From Rhizobium sp. BG4 (GTDB taxonomy: Bacteria > Pseudomonadota > Alphaproteobacteria > Rhizobiales > Rhizobiaceae): DNA of 64,000 nt. Shown one piece after another: positions 29,186 to 39,297 of this stretch. The number at the start of each line of letters is the position of its first letter. Position 1 is the first letter of the stretch. The notes under the pieces are model-generated. The model saw nothing but the letters and a program-made list of their open reading frames with translations, was not told the origin of the DNA and ran no database searches. The translations under genes were made by a program, and so were the position numbers. Where the stretch lies: NCBI RefSeq assembly GCF_016864575.1, contig NZ_CP044125.1:1426001-1490000 (forward strand). The letters are read 5' to 3'.

Positions 29186-30439
29186 ATGCGCGCTAATTAC
29201 CTCTTCACCAGTGAGTCTGTTGCCGAAGGTCACCCGGACAAGGTGTGTGACCGTATCTCGGACGAGATCGTGGACCTGGTCTACCGCGAAGCGGCAAAGA
29301 CCGGCGTAAACCCCTGGGGCGTGCGCATTGCCTGCGAAACGCTGGCCACTACGAACCGCGTCGTGATCGCTGGTGAAGTACGCCTGCCGCCGAGCCTGAT
29401 GAAGAAGGACAAGGACGGCAAGGACGTCATCAACCCGTCGAAGTTCAAGGCTGCCGCACGCCGCGCCATCAAGGACATCGGCTACGAGCAGGACGGCTTC
29501 CACTGGAAGAAGGCGAAGATCGACGTTCTCCTGCACTCGCAGTCCGCTGACATCGCCCAGGGCGTCGACAACGCTGCCGACCAGCAGGGTGACGAAGGTG
29601 CCGGCGACCAGGGCATCATGTTCGGCTACGCCTGCAAGGAAACGCCGGACCTCATGCCGGCGCCGATCTACTACTCGCACAAGATCCTGCAGCTGCTCGC
29701 CACCGCCCGCAAGAAGGGCGACGGCGACGTTGCCAAGCTTGGCCCTGATGCCAAGAGCCAGGTGACCGTTCGCTACGTCGACGGCAAGCCGGCAGAAGTC
29801 ACCTCGATCGTTCTTTCGACCCAGCATCTCGACGAGAAGTGGGATTCGAAGAAGGTTCGCGCCGTCGTCGAGCCCTATATCCGCGAAGCTCTCGGCGACC
29901 TGCCGATCGCCAGCGATTGCAAGTGGTACATCAACCCGACCGGCAAGTTCGTCATCGGCGGTCCGGATGGTGACGCTGGCCTGACCGGCCGCAAGATCAT
30001 CGTCGACACCTACGGCGGTGCGGCTCCGCATGGCGGCGGCGCATTCTCCGGCAAGGACACGACCAAGGTCGACCGTTCGGCTGCTTACGCTGCCCGCTAC
30101 CTCGCCAAGAACGTCGTTGCCGCCGGTCTCGCCGACCGCTGCACGATCCAGCTGTCCTACGCCATCGGCGTCGCACAGCCGCTGTCGATCTATGTCGACC
30201 TGCACCAGACCGGCAAGGGCGTGACCGAAGACCAGGTCGAAGCCGCGATCCGCAAGAACATGGACCTGTCGCCGACGGGTATCCGCCGCCACCTCGACCT
30301 CAACAAGCCGATCTACGCAAAGACCTCGGCTTACGGTCACTTCGGCCGCAAGGCCGGGCGTGACGGCTCGTTCTCCTGGGAGCGCACCGACCTCGTGAAG
30401 GGCCTCAAGGAAGCCATCAAGCTCAAGGCCGCAGCATGA
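29186..30439 (+). CDS. metK: S-adenosylmethionine synthetase
   Basis: MetK makes SAM from methionine and ATP. The 417-residue protein carries [20 protein letters not shown] at the start, the signature [12 protein letters not shown], and the P-loop-like [16 protein letters not shown]. It is slightly longer than E. coli MetK (384), as usual in alphaproteobacteria because of inserted loops. The 180-bp leader after the praR terminator is AT-rich, and I could not match it to a known SAM riboswitch. The stop overlaps trmB by 4 nt; TrmB uses SAM, so the pairing makes sense. Confidence 0.96.
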   Translation: MRANYLFTSESVAEGHPDKVCDRISDEIVDLVYREAAKTGVNPWGVRIACETLATTNRVVIAGEVRLPPSLMKKDKDGKDVINPSKFKAAARRAIKDIGYEQDGFHWKKAKIDVLLHSQSADIAQGVDNAADQQGDEGAGDQGIMFGYACKETPDLMPAPIYYSHKILQLLATARKKGDGDVAKLGPDAKSQVTVRYVDGKPAEVTSIVLSTQHLDEKWDSKKVRAVVEPYIREALGDLPIASDCKWYINPTGKFVIGGPDGDAGLTGRKIIVDTYGGAAPHGGGAFSGKDTTKVDRSAAYAARYLAKNVVAAGLADRCTIQLSYAIGVAQPLSIYVDLHQTGKGVTEDQVEAAIRKNMDLSPTGIRRHLDLNKPIYAKTSAYGHFGRKAGRDGSFSWERTDLVKGLKEAIKLKAAA

Positions 30440-31137
30440 CGGATATGGAACGCCGCGGCCGCGCGACCGAAGCCTTCTTCGGTCGCCGCAAGGGAAAGGC
30501 TCTACGCGGACAGCAAGCGGAAAAGCTGAGTACTCTGCTCCCGGCATTCCTCATCGATATTTCAGCGGCTCCCCCCGAGCCGCTGAAAGACCTTTGGCCG
30601 GTCCCGGTCGAAAAGTTGCGGCTGGAGATCGGCTTCGGTGGCGGCGAGCATTTGATCCACCGCGCCCAGGAACTGCCCTCCACCGGCTTTATCGGCGTCG
30701 AGCCCTTCATCAATTCCATGCAGAAGCTGCTTGCCAGCGTCGAGGACAAGGGCGCCAGAAACGTCCGCGTCTATAACGACGATGCGACGCAGCTGCTCGA
30801 CTGGCTGCCTGATGGCTGCCTCGACCAGATCGACCTGCTCTATCCCGATCCCTGGCCCAAGCGGAAGCACTGGAAGCGCCGCTTCGTCTCGCAGACGAAC
30901 CTCAAGCGTTTCCATCGCGTGCTGAAGCCGGGCGGACTGTTCTGCTTCGCTTCAGATATCGATACCTATGTGAACTGGACGCTGCTGAAATGCCGCGACC
31001 ACGGCGGCTTCGACTGGCTGGCGAGCAATGCTGCGGATTGGCTGACGCCCTACGAGGGCTGGCCGAGCACACGCTACGAGGCCAAGGCACGGCGCGAAGG
31101 CCGTTCGTCCGCCTATCTGACTTTCAAGAAGATCTAA
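30436..31137 (+). CDS. trmB: tRNA (guanine-N7)-methyltransferase
   Basis: The 233-residue SAM-dependent enzyme makes m7G46 in tRNA. Diagnostic segments are [19 protein letters not shown] (SAM site), [30 protein letters not shown] (catalytic and RNA-binding) and the C-terminal [17 protein letters not shown]. It is translationally coupled to metK through an ATGA overlap. No irregularity is seen. Confidence 0.94.
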   Translation: MTDMERRGRATEAFFGRRKGKALRGQQAEKLSTLLPAFLIDISAAPPEPLKDLWPVPVEKLRLEIGFGGGEHLIHRAQELPSTGFIGVEPFINSMQKLLASVEDKGARNVRVYNDDATQLLDWLPDGCLDQIDLLYPDPWPKRKHWKRRFVSQTNLKRFHRVLKPGGLFCFASDIDTYVNWTLLKCRDHGGFDWLASNAADWLTPYEGWPSTRYEAKARREGRSSAYLTFKKI

Positions 31138-31168
31138 GCCAGCAGGCAAGTGACATAAGCCCGCACGT

Positions 31169-31426
31169 TTAGTGCAGGCTTACCGTCTTGAGCTCGTCTT
31201 CAGCGGCCTTGAAAAAGGTGCTGGAGCGGTTATCCGTGAGCAGGATCGGCGTGCCATCAGCGCCGAAAAGGGCCCAGAGGTCGACGCCAGGGTCGATATC
31301 GGGCGCTTCGGGGAAGCACTTCGATACTTCTTCAGTACGCATTTTGCGGATATAGGCGACCTCGCCGTTGCCGATGCCGGCAAGTTCGGATTTGGTCAGG
31401 TGAGAATTCGCTTCTTTCATCAACAT
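31169..31426 (-). CDS. DUF1150 family small protein
   Basis: An 85-residue acidic protein that matches the DUF1150 family, known almost only from alphaproteobacteria and commonly found beside small heat-shock genes, as here. The body reads SELAGIGNGEVAYIRKM, then PDIDPGVDLWALFGADGTPI and a final LLTDNRSSTFFKAAEDELKT. The ATG at 31426 is chosen because GGAGG lies 7 nt upstream; the ATG at 31420 is possible. It is 48 nt downstream of ibpA and probably shares its heat-shock promoter. Function is unknown. Confidence 0.8.
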   Translation of the reverse strand: MLMKEANSHLTKSELAGIGNGEVAYIRKMRTEEVSKCFPEAPDIDPGVDLWALFGADGTPILLTDNRSSTFFKAAEDELKTVSLH

Positions 31427-31474
31427 TCCTGTACCTCCAAGAGAAGGGACCAACGGCGCAATCGAACCGTTGTC

Positions 31475-31900
31475 CTACTGTGAGACCGAAATGTTAATTT
31501 TCTTGACCATGCGTGCGGGCTCCGGGCGAATTAGATCGACGGAGAGAAGACCGTTCTTGAGGCCGGCGCCGAGAACCTGCATGCCATCGGCAAGCACGAA
31601 AGTGCGCTGGAACTGACGCGCGGCGATACCGCGATAGAGATATTCGCGCTCGTCCTGCTCGACCTGCCGGCCGCGGATGAGAAGCTGGTTTTCCTCGGTG
31701 GTGACATCGAGCTCATCCTCGCCGAAACCGGCGACGGCAAGGGTAATCCGCAGACGCTCGGGCTGACCGTGATCGGCGGCAATACGCTCGATGTTGTAGG
31801 GAGGATAACCGTCGCTCGCCTTGGAAATCCGCTCAAGCGTCTTTTCCATGGCGTCGAAGCCCAGGAGCAACGGGCTGGCGAAAGGGGTTATACGGCTCAT
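31475..31900 (-). CDS. ibpA: Hsp20-type small heat-shock chaperone
   Basis: A 141-residue alpha-crystallin-type holdase. It begins MSRITPFASPLLLGFDAMEK, and the crystallin domain runs from YPPYNIERI to NGLLSVDLIRPEP, with the A-G-L-K-x-G-x-L motif (GAGLKNGLLSVDL) that mediates dimer contacts. Start: the ATG at 31900, with AAGGAC upstream. Rhizobia carry several such genes. A near-consensus RpoH promoter lies 62 bp upstream. The leader can form a short CTTG/CAAG hairpin near the ribosome site, so an RNA thermometer is conceivable but not shown. Confidence 0.92.
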   Translation of the reverse strand: MSRITPFASPLLLGFDAMEKTLERISKASDGYPPYNIERIAADHGQPERLRITLAVAGFGEDELDVTTEENQLLIRGRQVEQDEREYLYRGIAARQFQRTFVLADGMQVLGAGLKNGLLSVDLIRPEPARMVKKINISVSQ

Positions 31901-31961
31901 GTTTTCAAGTCCTTGATGCAAGCGACCTTTCCGGACCTAAGCTAGCATCCGGGTCTTGCTA

Positions 31962-31990
31962 ATATGGGAATTGGCGCGCGGTCGCGCAAG
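31962..31990 (-). promoter_or_regulatory. RpoH (sigma-32) promoter for ibpA
   Basis: Reading the minus strand, CTTG (31990-31987) is followed after 19 nt by CCATAT (31967-31962), which fits the alphaproteobacterial heat-shock promoter pattern. It lies 62 bp upstream of the ibpA ATG, and the same spacing recurs upstream of grpE. Confidence 0.65.
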
Positions 31991-32174
31991 GTTTTGCGGC
32001 CGCCGGGCAAGGACCCGGAAATTTTAGGGTAAACGCCGGCTTTGTCCTTGCTTGACAAAGCGCATGCAGGCTCGCATCAAATCGTCACCCGCAAGGGCTG
32101 CGCCGATTTGCGACGCAATCATAAACAAATGGTGCCTGCCAAAACGACGTGCACCTGAGGAGGGACCGACGTAC

Positions 32175-33119
32175 ATGGCAAACCCCAGAAAGATCATCAT
32201 CGATACCGATCCCGGCCAGGACGATGCAGCAGCGATCATGCTCGCCTTCGGCAGCCCGGAAGAGCTCGAAGTGCTCGGTATCACCACGGTCGCCGGCAAC
32301 GTGCCGCTGTCCTATACCAGCCGCAACGCGCGCATCATCTGCGAGCTCTGCAAGCGCATCGACATCAAGGTCTTTGCCGGCGCAGACAAGCCGATCGCCC
32401 GCAAGCTGGTCACCGCCGAGCACGTGCATGGCAAGACCGGCCTCGACGGCCCGACGCTGGCCGAGCCGACCATGCCGCTGCAGCCGCAGCATTCCGTCGA
32501 CTTCATCATCGAGACGCTGCGCCGCGAGCCTGAAGGCAGCGTGACGCTCTGCACGCTCGGGCCGCTCACCAATATCGGCCTCGCCTTCCAGAAGGCGCCA
32601 GATATCGTCGCACGCGTCCGCGAACTGGTGATGATGGGCGGTGGCTTCTTCGAAGGCGGGAACATCACGCCGGCTGCCGAATTCAACATCTATGTCGACC
32701 CTGAAGCAGCCGACATCGTCTTCCGTTCGGGTGTGCCGATCGTGATGATGCCGCTCGACGTGACCCATCAGCTGCTGACCCGCAAGGACCGCGTCAAGCG
32801 CATGGCCGACCTGGGCACGGCGCCCGCCCAGGCAATGGTGGAGATGCTGGAATTCTTCGAGCGCTTCGATATCGAGAAATACGGTTCCGACGGCGGCCCG
32901 CTGCATGACCCGACGGTTGTCGCCTATCTCCTGAAGCCGGAGCTTTTCAAGGGCCGCGAGTGCAATGTCGAGATCGAAGTGAAGTCGGAGCTGACGGTCG
33001 GCATGACCGTCGTCGACTGGTGGCATGTGACCGACCGCAAGCGCAATGCCCAGGTGATGCGCTTCGTCGATGCCGACGGTTTCTTCGATCTGCTGATCGA
33101 GCGCTTTGCCCGCATCTGA
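32175..33119 (+). CDS. Nucleoside hydrolase (IunH/inosine-uridine family)
   Basis: A 314-residue N-ribohydrolase that splits nucleosides into base and ribose. The calcium-binding start IIIDTDPGQDDAAAIMLAF is diagnostic; VMMGGGFFEGGNITPAAEFN and PIVMMPLDVTHQLLT follow, and DGGPLHDPTVVAYLL supplies the C-terminal Asp ligand. Start: the ATG at 32175, with AGGAGGG at good distance. The gene stands alone between divergent ibpA and a strong terminator. Specificity for purine or pyrimidine nucleosides cannot be settled from sequence alone. Confidence 0.9.
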   Translation: MANPRKIIIDTDPGQDDAAAIMLAFGSPEELEVLGITTVAGNVPLSYTSRNARIICELCKRIDIKVFAGADKPIARKLVTAEHVHGKTGLDGPTLAEPTMPLQPQHSVDFIIETLRREPEGSVTLCTLGPLTNIGLAFQKAPDIVARVRELVMMGGGFFEGGNITPAAEFNIYVDPEAADIVFRSGVPIVMMPLDVTHQLLTRKDRVKRMADLGTAPAQAMVEMLEFFERFDIEKYGSDGGPLHDPTVVAYLLKPELFKGRECNVEIEVKSELTVGMTVVDWWHVTDRKRNAQVMRFVDADGFFDLLIERFARI

Positions 33120-33140
33120 GCGACGGCAGACCGGAAAAGA

Positions 33141-33166
33141 AAAGGGCCGCTCCTCAGCGGCCCTTT
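33141..33166. terminator. Bidirectional terminator between the nucleoside hydrolase and grpE
   Basis: A perfect 11-bp stem (AAAGGGCCGCT with AGCGGCCCTTT) has a 4-nt loop, with T residues on one side and A residues on the other. It lies between two convergent genes. Confidence 0.88.
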
Positions 33167-33170
33167 TTCA

Positions 33171-33803
33171 TTATGCGTCCTTCTGATCCAGATAGGAATT
33201 GGCAGCCTCCGCCTCAGGCTTCGGACCACCCTTGGCGACACCGACCATGGCCGGGCGCAGAACGCGCTCGCCGATCGTGAAGCCTGCCTGCACCACCTGG
33301 ACGACTGTGTTGTTCGGGACTTCCGTGTTCGGAATTTCGAACATCGCCTGATGGAAATTCGGGTCGAACTTCTGGCCGACGGGATCGAGCTGGCGAACGC
33401 CATGGCGCTCGAGCGTCGAGAGCATGGAGCGCTCGGTCATCTCGACGCCTTCGATCAGCGTCGTCAGGCCGGCTTCGCCCGCAGCCTTGGCTTCGGCCGG
33501 GATCGAGTCCAGTGCGCGGCGCAGGTTGTCGGATACAGCCAGCATGTCGCGCGCGAAGGAGGCGACCGAGTAGGACTTGGCATCCTTCACATCACGCTCG
33601 GTGCGGCGGCGCAGGTTGTCCATCTCTGCAGCGAGACGCAGATAGCGATCGCGCAGCTCGGCATTTTCGGCCTTCACGAGTTCCATCGGATCCGGCTGGG
33701 ACGATGCCTCAGCGGCCGCTTCATTCTCGACGTTTGCGGCTGCGTCCGCAGCAGCGTCGGCCGCGGCAGCCTCAGGTCCGTTTTTCGTCGTTTCGTCAGT
33801 CAT
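33171..33803 (-). CDS. grpE: Nucleotide exchange factor GrpE
   Basis: A 210-residue co-chaperone that releases ADP from DnaK. A charged, Ala-rich N-terminal tail (about 1-38) leads into a long coiled coil ([20 protein letters not shown]) with [11 protein letters not shown], then the beta-domain motif [20 protein letters not shown] and [20 protein letters not shown]. Start: the ATG at 33803, with GGAG upstream. hrcA lies upstream on the same strand, and a candidate RpoH promoter lies between them. Confidence 0.95.
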   Translation of the reverse strand: MTDETTKNGPEAAAADAAADAAANVENEAAAEASSQPDPMELVKAENAELRDRYLRLAAEMDNLRRRTERDVKDAKSYSVASFARDMLAVSDNLRRALDSIPAEAKAAGEAGLTTLIEGVEMTERSMLSTLERHGVRQLDPVGQKFDPNFHQAMFEIPNTEVPNNTVVQVVQAGFTIGERVLRPAMVGVAKGGPKPEAEAANSYLDQKDA

Positions 33804-33842
33804 GACGGTCTCCGGGTAAAGGGTTCTTTCGGGATGCGCCCG

Positions 33843-33871
33843 ATATCGAGCTTTGACCGCAAAAAATCAAG
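33843..33871 (-). promoter_or_regulatory. Candidate RpoH promoter for grpE
   Basis: On the minus strand CTTG (33871-33868) is followed after 19 nt by CGATAT (33848-33843), one base from the CCATAT seen upstream of ibpA and with the same spacing. It lies 39 bp before the grpE ATG. Confidence 0.5.
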
Positions 33872-33904
33872 TCTGCGTGACAAAGAAGCGGAAAATCGGG
33901 CTTT

Positions 33905-34996
33905 TCAGAGGGCGCCACCGCGCGACAGGCGGGAAATCAGCTGCGCGGTGTAATCGACCATCGGCACGATGCGCGAATAGTTGAGCCGCGTCGGGCCGAT
34001 GACGCCGACCGCGCCGACGATCCGGTCGTCATCATCGCGGTATGGCGCGACGATGAGCGAGGAGCCGGAAAGCGAGAAGAGCTTGTTTTCCGAGCCGATG
34101 AAGATGCGCACCCCCGGTCCGCTCTCGGCTAGGTTCAGGAGCTCGATCAGGCTGTCTTTCTTTTCGAGATCGTCGAAAAGCATCCGCAAGCGATCGAGAT
34201 CGTCGGCACCGGCGAGCCCTTCCAGCAGGTTTGCCCGGCCGCGGATGATGAGCTGCGCCGGCTTGCCCTCGTCAGGGCTGCCGGACCAGACGGCGATGCC
34301 GCGCTCGACGAGGTCCTGCGAGAGAGCATCGAGTTCATGGCGAACATCGATCTTCAGCTTGTCGAGTTGCTTGCGCAATTCCGGCAAAGTCTGGCCAGTC
34401 ATATGGGCATTCAGGAAGTTCGCAGCTTCCGTCAGCTGCGAGGAGGTCACGCCAGCCGGTAGCTCGATGATGCGGTTTTCGACCTGATCATGCTCGCCGA
34501 CCAGCACCGCCAGAGCCTTGGTCGGCTCAAGGCGGATGAACTCGACATGCTTGAGGATGGGATCGCTCTTGGCGGTGATGACAAGCCCGGCGCCGCGCGA
34601 AATGCCCGACAGCATCCGGCTCGCCTCGTTCATCATCGCTTCCACCGGGTTGTCGCGGCTTTCGGCGCGTACCTGGCGATCGATGCTGGCGCGGTCCTCG
34701 GCAGAGAGATCACCGACCTGCATGAAGGCGTCGACGAAGAACCGCAAGCCCACCTGGGTCGGCAGGCGCCCGGCGCTGACATGCGGCGAATAGATGAGGC
34801 CGAGCTCTTCGAGATCGCTCATGACATTGCGGACGGAGGCCGGCGAGAGCGACATCGGCAGGATGCGCGACAGATTGCGCGAGCCGAGCGGCTCGCCATT
34901 CTCGAGATAGCCCTCGACGATCCTGCGGAAGATTTCCTTGGAACGCTCATCCAGCGCAGCAATGGCATCCGAAACCGGCGACGACCTGAAGGCCAT
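33905..34996 (-). CDS. hrcA: Heat-inducible transcription repressor HrcA
   Basis: A 363-residue repressor that binds CIRCE operators upstream of groESL in many bacteria. The winged helix begins with [20 protein letters not shown], followed by [20 protein letters not shown] and [20 protein letters not shown]; the GAF-like and dimer domains follow. I use the ATG at 34996 ([10 protein letters not shown]), which has AGGA upstream; the earlier in-frame residues do not look like coding sequence. No CIRCE element is visible in this window, so its targets are elsewhere. It is divergent from rph. Confidence 0.94.
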   Translation of the reverse strand: MAFRSSPVSDAIAALDERSKEIFRRIVEGYLENGEPLGSRNLSRILPMSLSPASVRNVMSDLEELGLIYSPHVSAGRLPTQVGLRFFVDAFMQVGDLSAEDRASIDRQVRAESRDNPVEAMMNEASRMLSGISRGAGLVITAKSDPILKHVEFIRLEPTKALAVLVGEHDQVENRIIELPAGVTSSQLTEAANFLNAHMTGQTLPELRKQLDKLKIDVRHELDALSQDLVERGIAVWSGSPDEGKPAQLIIRGRANLLEGLAGADDLDRLRMLFDDLEKKDSLIELLNLAESGPGVRIFIGSENKLFSLSGSSLIVAPYRDDDDRIVGAVGVIGPTRLNYSRIVPMVDYTAQLISRLSRGGAL

Positions 34997-35176
34997 GAAT
35001 CCTAAAACACCCACGCTGATGAAACTCCAGAAAATATAGTCAATCTCGCGGGCGTGGCAAAAGGGAATTTGCAAATGGCCGCAGCCAATCGTAGAAGCGG
35101 GGCAGCATCAGAAACACGCATGACTACGCCCTGCCGCCGCCGCGGCCACGAGGCCTCATGCAGCAGGAGACAGAGA

Positions 35177-35896
35177 ATGCGGCCGTCAGGCAGAAAAACC
35201 GACCAGATGCGCAAGGTCAGCTTCGAGCGCAACTTTTCCAAGCACGCCGAGGGCTCCTGTCTGGTGAAGTTTGGCGACACGCATGTGCTCTGCACCGCGA
35301 GCCTGGAAGAGAAGACGCCGCCGTGGCTGCGCAACACCGGCAAGGGCTGGGTCACCGCCGAATACGGCATGCTGCCGCGCGCCACCGGCGAGCGCATGAA
35401 GCGTGAGGCGGCTGCCGGCAAGCAGGGCGGACGCACGCAGGAAATCCAGCGCCTGATCGGCCGCTCGCTGCGCGCCGTCGTCGATCTGACCGCACTCGGC
35501 GAGCGCCAGATCACCATCGACTGCGATGTCATCCAGGCGGATGGCGGCACGCGCACGGCCTCGATCACCGGCGGCTGGATCGCGCTTTATGACTGCCTGA
35601 AGTGGATGGAAAGCCGCAACATGATCAAGGTCGACCGCGTCCTCAAGGACCATGTCGCCGCGATCTCTTGCGGTATCTTCGCAAATCAGCCGGTCATCGA
35701 TCTCGATTACCTGGAAGATTCCTCGGCCGAGACCGACGCCAACTTCGTCATGACCGGCGCCGGCGGCATCGTCGAGATCCAGGGAACGGCTGAAGGCACG
35801 CCCTTCTCCGAAGCCGAATTCGCATCGCTGATGGGCCTTGCCAAGAACGGTATCGCCGAACTCGTGGACCTGCAGAAGCAGGCGATCGCCGGGTGA
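35177..35896 (+). CDS. rph: Ribonuclease PH
   Basis: This 239-residue phosphorolytic 3'-5' exonuclease trims tRNA 3' ends. Family features are [20 protein letters not shown], then [36 protein letters not shown] and [18 protein letters not shown], with the phosphate-binding Arg and acidic residues in place. Start: the ATG at 35177, with CAGGAGA upstream. The next gene begins inside its stop codon (GTGA). The hrcA / rph-rdgB-hemW arrangement is typical of Rhizobiales. Confidence 0.95.
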   Translation: MRPSGRKTDQMRKVSFERNFSKHAEGSCLVKFGDTHVLCTASLEEKTPPWLRNTGKGWVTAEYGMLPRATGERMKREAAAGKQGGRTQEIQRLIGRSLRAVVDLTALGERQITIDCDVIQADGGTRTASITGGWIALYDCLKWMESRNMIKVDRVLKDHVAAISCGIFANQPVIDLDYLEDSSAETDANFVMTGAGGIVEIQGTAEGTPFSEAEFASLMGLAKNGIAELVDLQKQAIAG

Positions 35897-36309
35897 ACGA
35901 CATGCTGGAAGGCATGCTGGAAACGGCGCTCTACGCAAAGGACCTCGATAAAGCCGAGGCTTTCTATGAAGGTGTTCTCGGCCTTGCGAAGATCACGCGT
36001 GCGGCGAACCGGCATGTCTTCTTTCGCTGCGGCCCGGGCGTGCTGCTGATCTTCAATCCGGAAGAGACGGTAAAGCCACCGGCAGCCGATTCCCTGCAGG
36101 TTCCGCCGCATGGTACCGAGGGAGCCGGGCATGCCTGCTTCCGGGTCTCGGCTGCGAATATCGACGCCATGGCTGCCAAGCTGCAGGCCGCCGGCATCGC
36201 CATCGAATCCGAAGTTCACTGGCCGAATGGCGGCCGCTCGATCTACTTCCGCGACCCTGCCGGCAACAGCCTGGAATGTGCGGAAGCTCGGACCTGGGGC
36301 ATCGAATAG
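35893..36309 (+). CDS. VOC (glyoxalase/bleomycin-resistance) family protein
   Basis: A 138-residue single VOC module. The first unit is [20 protein letters not shown] followed by [20 protein letters not shown]; the second includes [20 protein letters not shown] and ends [19 protein letters not shown]. The pattern of conserved Glu and His could hold a metal. Translation likely starts at the GTG at 35893 within the rph stop, or at the ATG at 35902. It is co-transcribed with rph and rdgB. No substrate is assigned. Confidence 0.82.
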   Translation: MNDMLEGMLETALYAKDLDKAEAFYEGVLGLAKITRAANRHVFFRCGPGVLLIFNPEETVKPPAADSLQVPPHGTEGAGHACFRVSAANIDAMAAKLQAAGIAIESEVHWPNGGRSIYFRDPAGNSLECAEARTWGIE

Positions 36310-36318
36310 GAAAACGGA

Positions 36319-36963
36319 ATGCGCAAACTCGATACCAAGACGATCGTTGTCGCCAGCCATAATGCCGGCAAGATCCGCGAAATCCAGGACCTGATCGGCC
36401 CGCTCGGCTTCACCGCCAAGTCGGCTGCCGAGCTCAATTTCATCGAACCGGATGAAACCGGCACGACCTTCGAAGAGAACGCCAGAATCAAGGCACTCGC
36501 CTCTGCCAGCGCCGCCAACATGCCGGCGCTCTCTGACGATTCCGGTCTGGTGGTCGATGCGCTCGGTGGCGATCCCGGTGTCTATACGGCCAACTGGGCC
36601 GAGACCGCCGATGGCACGCGCGACTTTGCGATGGCGATGGAGAAGGTCGAGAAGGCTCTCGAAAAGGCTGGAGCCGCCAAGCCCGAGCAGCGCACGGCCC
36701 GCTTCGTCAGCGTTCTCTGCCTGGCCTGGCCCGATGGTCATACGGAGCTCTTCCGCGGCGAAGTGGAAGGCACGGTCGTCTGGCCGCCGCGCGGCACGCA
36801 GGGTTTCGGCTATGACCCGGTATTCCAGCCGCAGGGCTATGACACCACCTTCGGCGAGATGAGCGCCGAACAGAAACACGGCTGGAAGCCCGGCGACGAG
36901 CAGGCGCTGTCGCATCGTGCGCGCGCCTTCAAAGTCTTTGTCGAAGCCTGCCTGGAAGCGTAA
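36319..36963 (+). CDS. rdgB: dITP/XTP pyrophosphatase (non-canonical purine NTP hydrolase)
   Basis: A 214-residue Ham1/RdgB house-cleaning enzyme that hydrolyses ITP, dITP and XTP to monophosphates, keeping them out of nucleic acids. Motifs: [20 protein letters not shown], the substrate loop [27 protein letters not shown] with the catalytic Asp, and [14 protein letters not shown] with SHRARAF at the end. The gap to hemW is 9 nt. Confidence 0.95.
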   Translation: MRKLDTKTIVVASHNAGKIREIQDLIGPLGFTAKSAAELNFIEPDETGTTFEENARIKALASASAANMPALSDDSGLVVDALGGDPGVYTANWAETADGTRDFAMAMEKVEKALEKAGAAKPEQRTARFVSVLCLAWPDGHTELFRGEVEGTVVWPPRGTQGFGYDPVFQPQGYDTTFGEMSAEQKHGWKPGDEQALSHRARAFKVFVEACLEA

Positions 36964-36972
36964 GATCCGCCA

Positions 36973-38175
36973 GTGGATGATTTGAACAACCTGACTTCGC
37001 TGCGTGATGCCAAGCTTCTGCCGGATACGGGGGAGCCCGGTTTCGGCGTCTATGTGCACTGGCCCTTCTGCGCCGCGAAATGCCCCTATTGTGACTTCAA
37101 CAGCCATGTCCGGCACCAGCCTGTCGATCAGGAGCGCTATGTTGCGGCCTTCCTGAAGGAGATGGCGACGATCCGGCAGTTGAGCGGACCGAAGACCGTC
37201 ACCAGCGTCTTCCTCGGCGGCGGCACGCCGTCGCTGATGAAGCCTGAGACCGTCGATGCGATCCTGAACGGCATTGCCAAGGAATGGCACGTGCCTGCCG
37301 GCATCGAAATCACCATGGAGGCCAATCCCTCCAGCGTCGAGGCCGAGCGCTTCCGCGGCTACCGGGTGGCCGGCGTCAATCGCGTCTCACTCGGCGTCCA
37401 GGCGCTGAACGATCGCGATCTGAAATTCCTTGGCCGCCTGCACGACGTTGCGGATGCGCTGAAGGCGATCAAGCTTGCCCGCGACATCTTTCCGCGCATG
37501 TCGTTCGATCTCATCTATGCCCGTCCCGACCAGACCGTCGACGAGTGGGAGCGTGAGCTGAAGCAGGCCATCTCCTACGCTGTCGATCACCTGTCGCTCT
37601 ACCAGCTGACGATCGAGGAAGGCACGCCCTTCTTCGGCCTGCACAAGGCTGGCAAACTGATCGTTCCCGATGGTGACCAGTCTGCGGCCCTCTACGAGGC
37701 GACGCAGGAGATCACGGCGCGCGAAGGCATGCCCGCCTACGAGGTTTCGAACCATGCCCGCCCCGGCGCCGAGAGCCGTCATAACCTGACCTACTGGCGC
37801 TATGGCGACTATGCAGGCATCGGCCCCGGCGCCCATGGCCGCCTCAGCCGCGGTCTGGAGAAGATCGCGACGGCGACCGAGCGCAAGCCGGAAGCCTGGC
37901 TTGAGATGGTCGAGCGCGACGGGCACGGTATTCTCGACGAGGAACGGCTCGGCTACGAGGAGCAGTCGGACGAATTGCTGCTGATGGGCCTGAGGCTCAA
38001 GGAAGGCGTCGATCTCGCCCGCTGGCAGCAGCTTTCCGGCCGCGATCCCGATCCTGCGCGCGAAGAGTTTTTACTGGAACACGGCTTCATCGAGCGGATC
38101 GGCAATTCGAGGCTGCGCTGCACGCCTGCGGGCATGCTGATCCTCGATTCCGTCGTTGCCGATCTCGCCTGCTGA
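36973..38175 (+). CDS. hemW: HemW-type radical SAM heme chaperone
   Basis: The 400-residue protein is related to anaerobic coproporphyrinogen oxidase HemN but is the shorter HemW type. The radical SAM motif reads VYVHWPFCAAKCPYCDFNSH (Cys-x3-Cys-x2-Cys). Downstream are SVFLGGGTPSLM, TMEANPSSVEAERF and GVNRVSLGVQALND. HemW inserts heme into target proteins rather than making it. The start is the GTG at 36973. It is convergent with the DMT transporter, whose stop lies 3 nt away. Confidence 0.92.
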   Translation: MDDLNNLTSLRDAKLLPDTGEPGFGVYVHWPFCAAKCPYCDFNSHVRHQPVDQERYVAAFLKEMATIRQLSGPKTVTSVFLGGGTPSLMKPETVDAILNGIAKEWHVPAGIEITMEANPSSVEAERFRGYRVAGVNRVSLGVQALNDRDLKFLGRLHDVADALKAIKLARDIFPRMSFDLIYARPDQTVDEWERELKQAISYAVDHLSLYQLTIEEGTPFFGLHKAGKLIVPDGDQSAALYEATQEITAREGMPAYEVSNHARPGAESRHNLTYWRYGDYAGIGPGAHGRLSRGLEKIATATERKPEAWLEMVERDGHGILDEERLGYEEQSDELLLMGLRLKEGVDLARWQQLSGRDPDPAREEFLLEHGFIERIGNSRLRCTPAGMLILDSVVADLAC

Positions 38176-38178
38176 GCT

Positions 38179-39093
38179 TCAGACCGCCCGCTTCCGCCCG
38201 ATCGACATCAGCCGCCCATCGATAGCCGCAAGGCCGATGGCGATCATTGCCATGCCGATCAGATGCTTGGTCTGCAGCTGCTCGCCGAGCACCAGCGCGC
38301 CGAGCAGGATGGCGCTGACCGGGATCAGGAAGGTGACAAGCATCAGATTGGTCGCGCCGGCCGTTGCCAGAATGCGAAAGAACAGCACGTAGGCGACCGC
38401 CGTCGACAGGATGGCGAGACCGGCGAGAGCGAGCCAGGTTTCCATGCCGGGCATGGGAAGCGTCCAGGGCTGGTCGGCGATCAGCGCAATCGGAATCATC
38501 AGAATGGTTGAAGCTGTGACCTGGCCTGCCGCCGGCAACAGCGGCGGCATGCCCATGGCGCGGAAGCGGCGGCCCCAGATCCCGGCGAAGGAATAGGAAA
38601 TCGCCGCTCCCAGCACCGCAAGCTGCGCCAGCACATTCGAGCCGAGATCGTGCAGGGCATCGAAGCCGATCATATAGGCGACGCCAGCAAAGCCGACGAC
38701 GACGCCGATCAGCCTGTTGGCGGTCATCTTCTCATCTGCGGTCAGCAGATGGGCGACGACGACCGCGAACAGCGGCGTCGTGGCATTGAGGATCGAGGCG
38801 AGGCCGCTGGCGATATGCGTCTGGCCCCAGACGATCAGGCAGAAGGGGATCATGTTGTTCAGGACGCCCATGCCGAAGAAGGCGACCCAGCTCTTGCCGT
38901 CGCGCGGCATGGCATGGCCCATCACCCGGACGATCAGATTGAGCGCAATCGCCGCCAGCAACACGCGGCCGGTGACGATCGTGAAGGGCGGCAGCGCCTT
39001 CACCAGGATGCCGTTGAACAGGAAGGAACCGCCCCACAGCAGCGACAGCACCAGCATCATGCCCCATTCGGCCAAACCCATCTGCTTCTGCAT
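38179..39093 (-). CDS. EamA-family (DMT) transporter
   Basis: A 304-residue membrane protein with about ten helices in two EamA repeats: the first starts GMMLVLSLLWGGSFLFNGIL and the second near VLAQLAVLGAAISYSFAGIW. Such proteins usually export amino acids or metabolites. I choose the ATG at 39093 because GGAGG lies 6 nt upstream; the ATG at 39099 is too close to the same site. It is divergent from a LysR regulator that probably controls it. Substrate unknown. Confidence 0.88.
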   Translation of the reverse strand: MQKQMGLAEWGMMLVLSLLWGGSFLFNGILVKALPPFTIVTGRVLLAAIALNLIVRVMGHAMPRDGKSWVAFFGMGVLNNMIPFCLIVWGQTHIASGLASILNATTPLFAVVVAHLLTADEKMTANRLIGVVVGFAGVAYMIGFDALHDLGSNVLAQLAVLGAAISYSFAGIWGRRFRAMGMPPLLPAAGQVTASTILMIPIALIADQPWTLPMPGMETWLALAGLAILSTAVAYVLFFRILATAGATNLMLVTFLIPVSAILLGALVLGEQLQTKHLIGMAMIAIGLAAIDGRLMSIGRKRAV

Positions 39094-39280
39094 CGTCATC
39101 CTCCGTTCGATCCTGTCTGCATAGGACACCACTGGAGGCGCCGCCACCCGCTTCCTGCGCAGTGAATTGTTCGATTTATTCTCGCAACAAACCGGCATTG
39201 GATCGGTGTTGCGATACATATTGATGCTGATATTATTTCGCTAATTAAGATGGATCAAACGAGTCTTTCTCGCGCGACAC

Positions 39281-39295
39281 TTTAGCTGAGCTAAA
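39281..39295 (+). promoter_or_regulatory. Palindrome at the start of the LysR gene
   Basis: TTTAGCT-G-AGCTAAA is a perfect 15-bp palindrome that ends two bases before the ATG at 39298 and contains a T-N11-A core. It probably is the operator through which the LysR protein limits its own expression. It replaces any recognisable ribosome site. Confidence 0.55.
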
Positions 39296-39297
39296 TC

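Noticed and set aside
31880..31960. ROSE-type RNA thermometer in the ibpA leader
   Set aside because: A short CTTG/CAAG hairpin exists, but the conserved ROSE sequence around the ribosome site is not clear.
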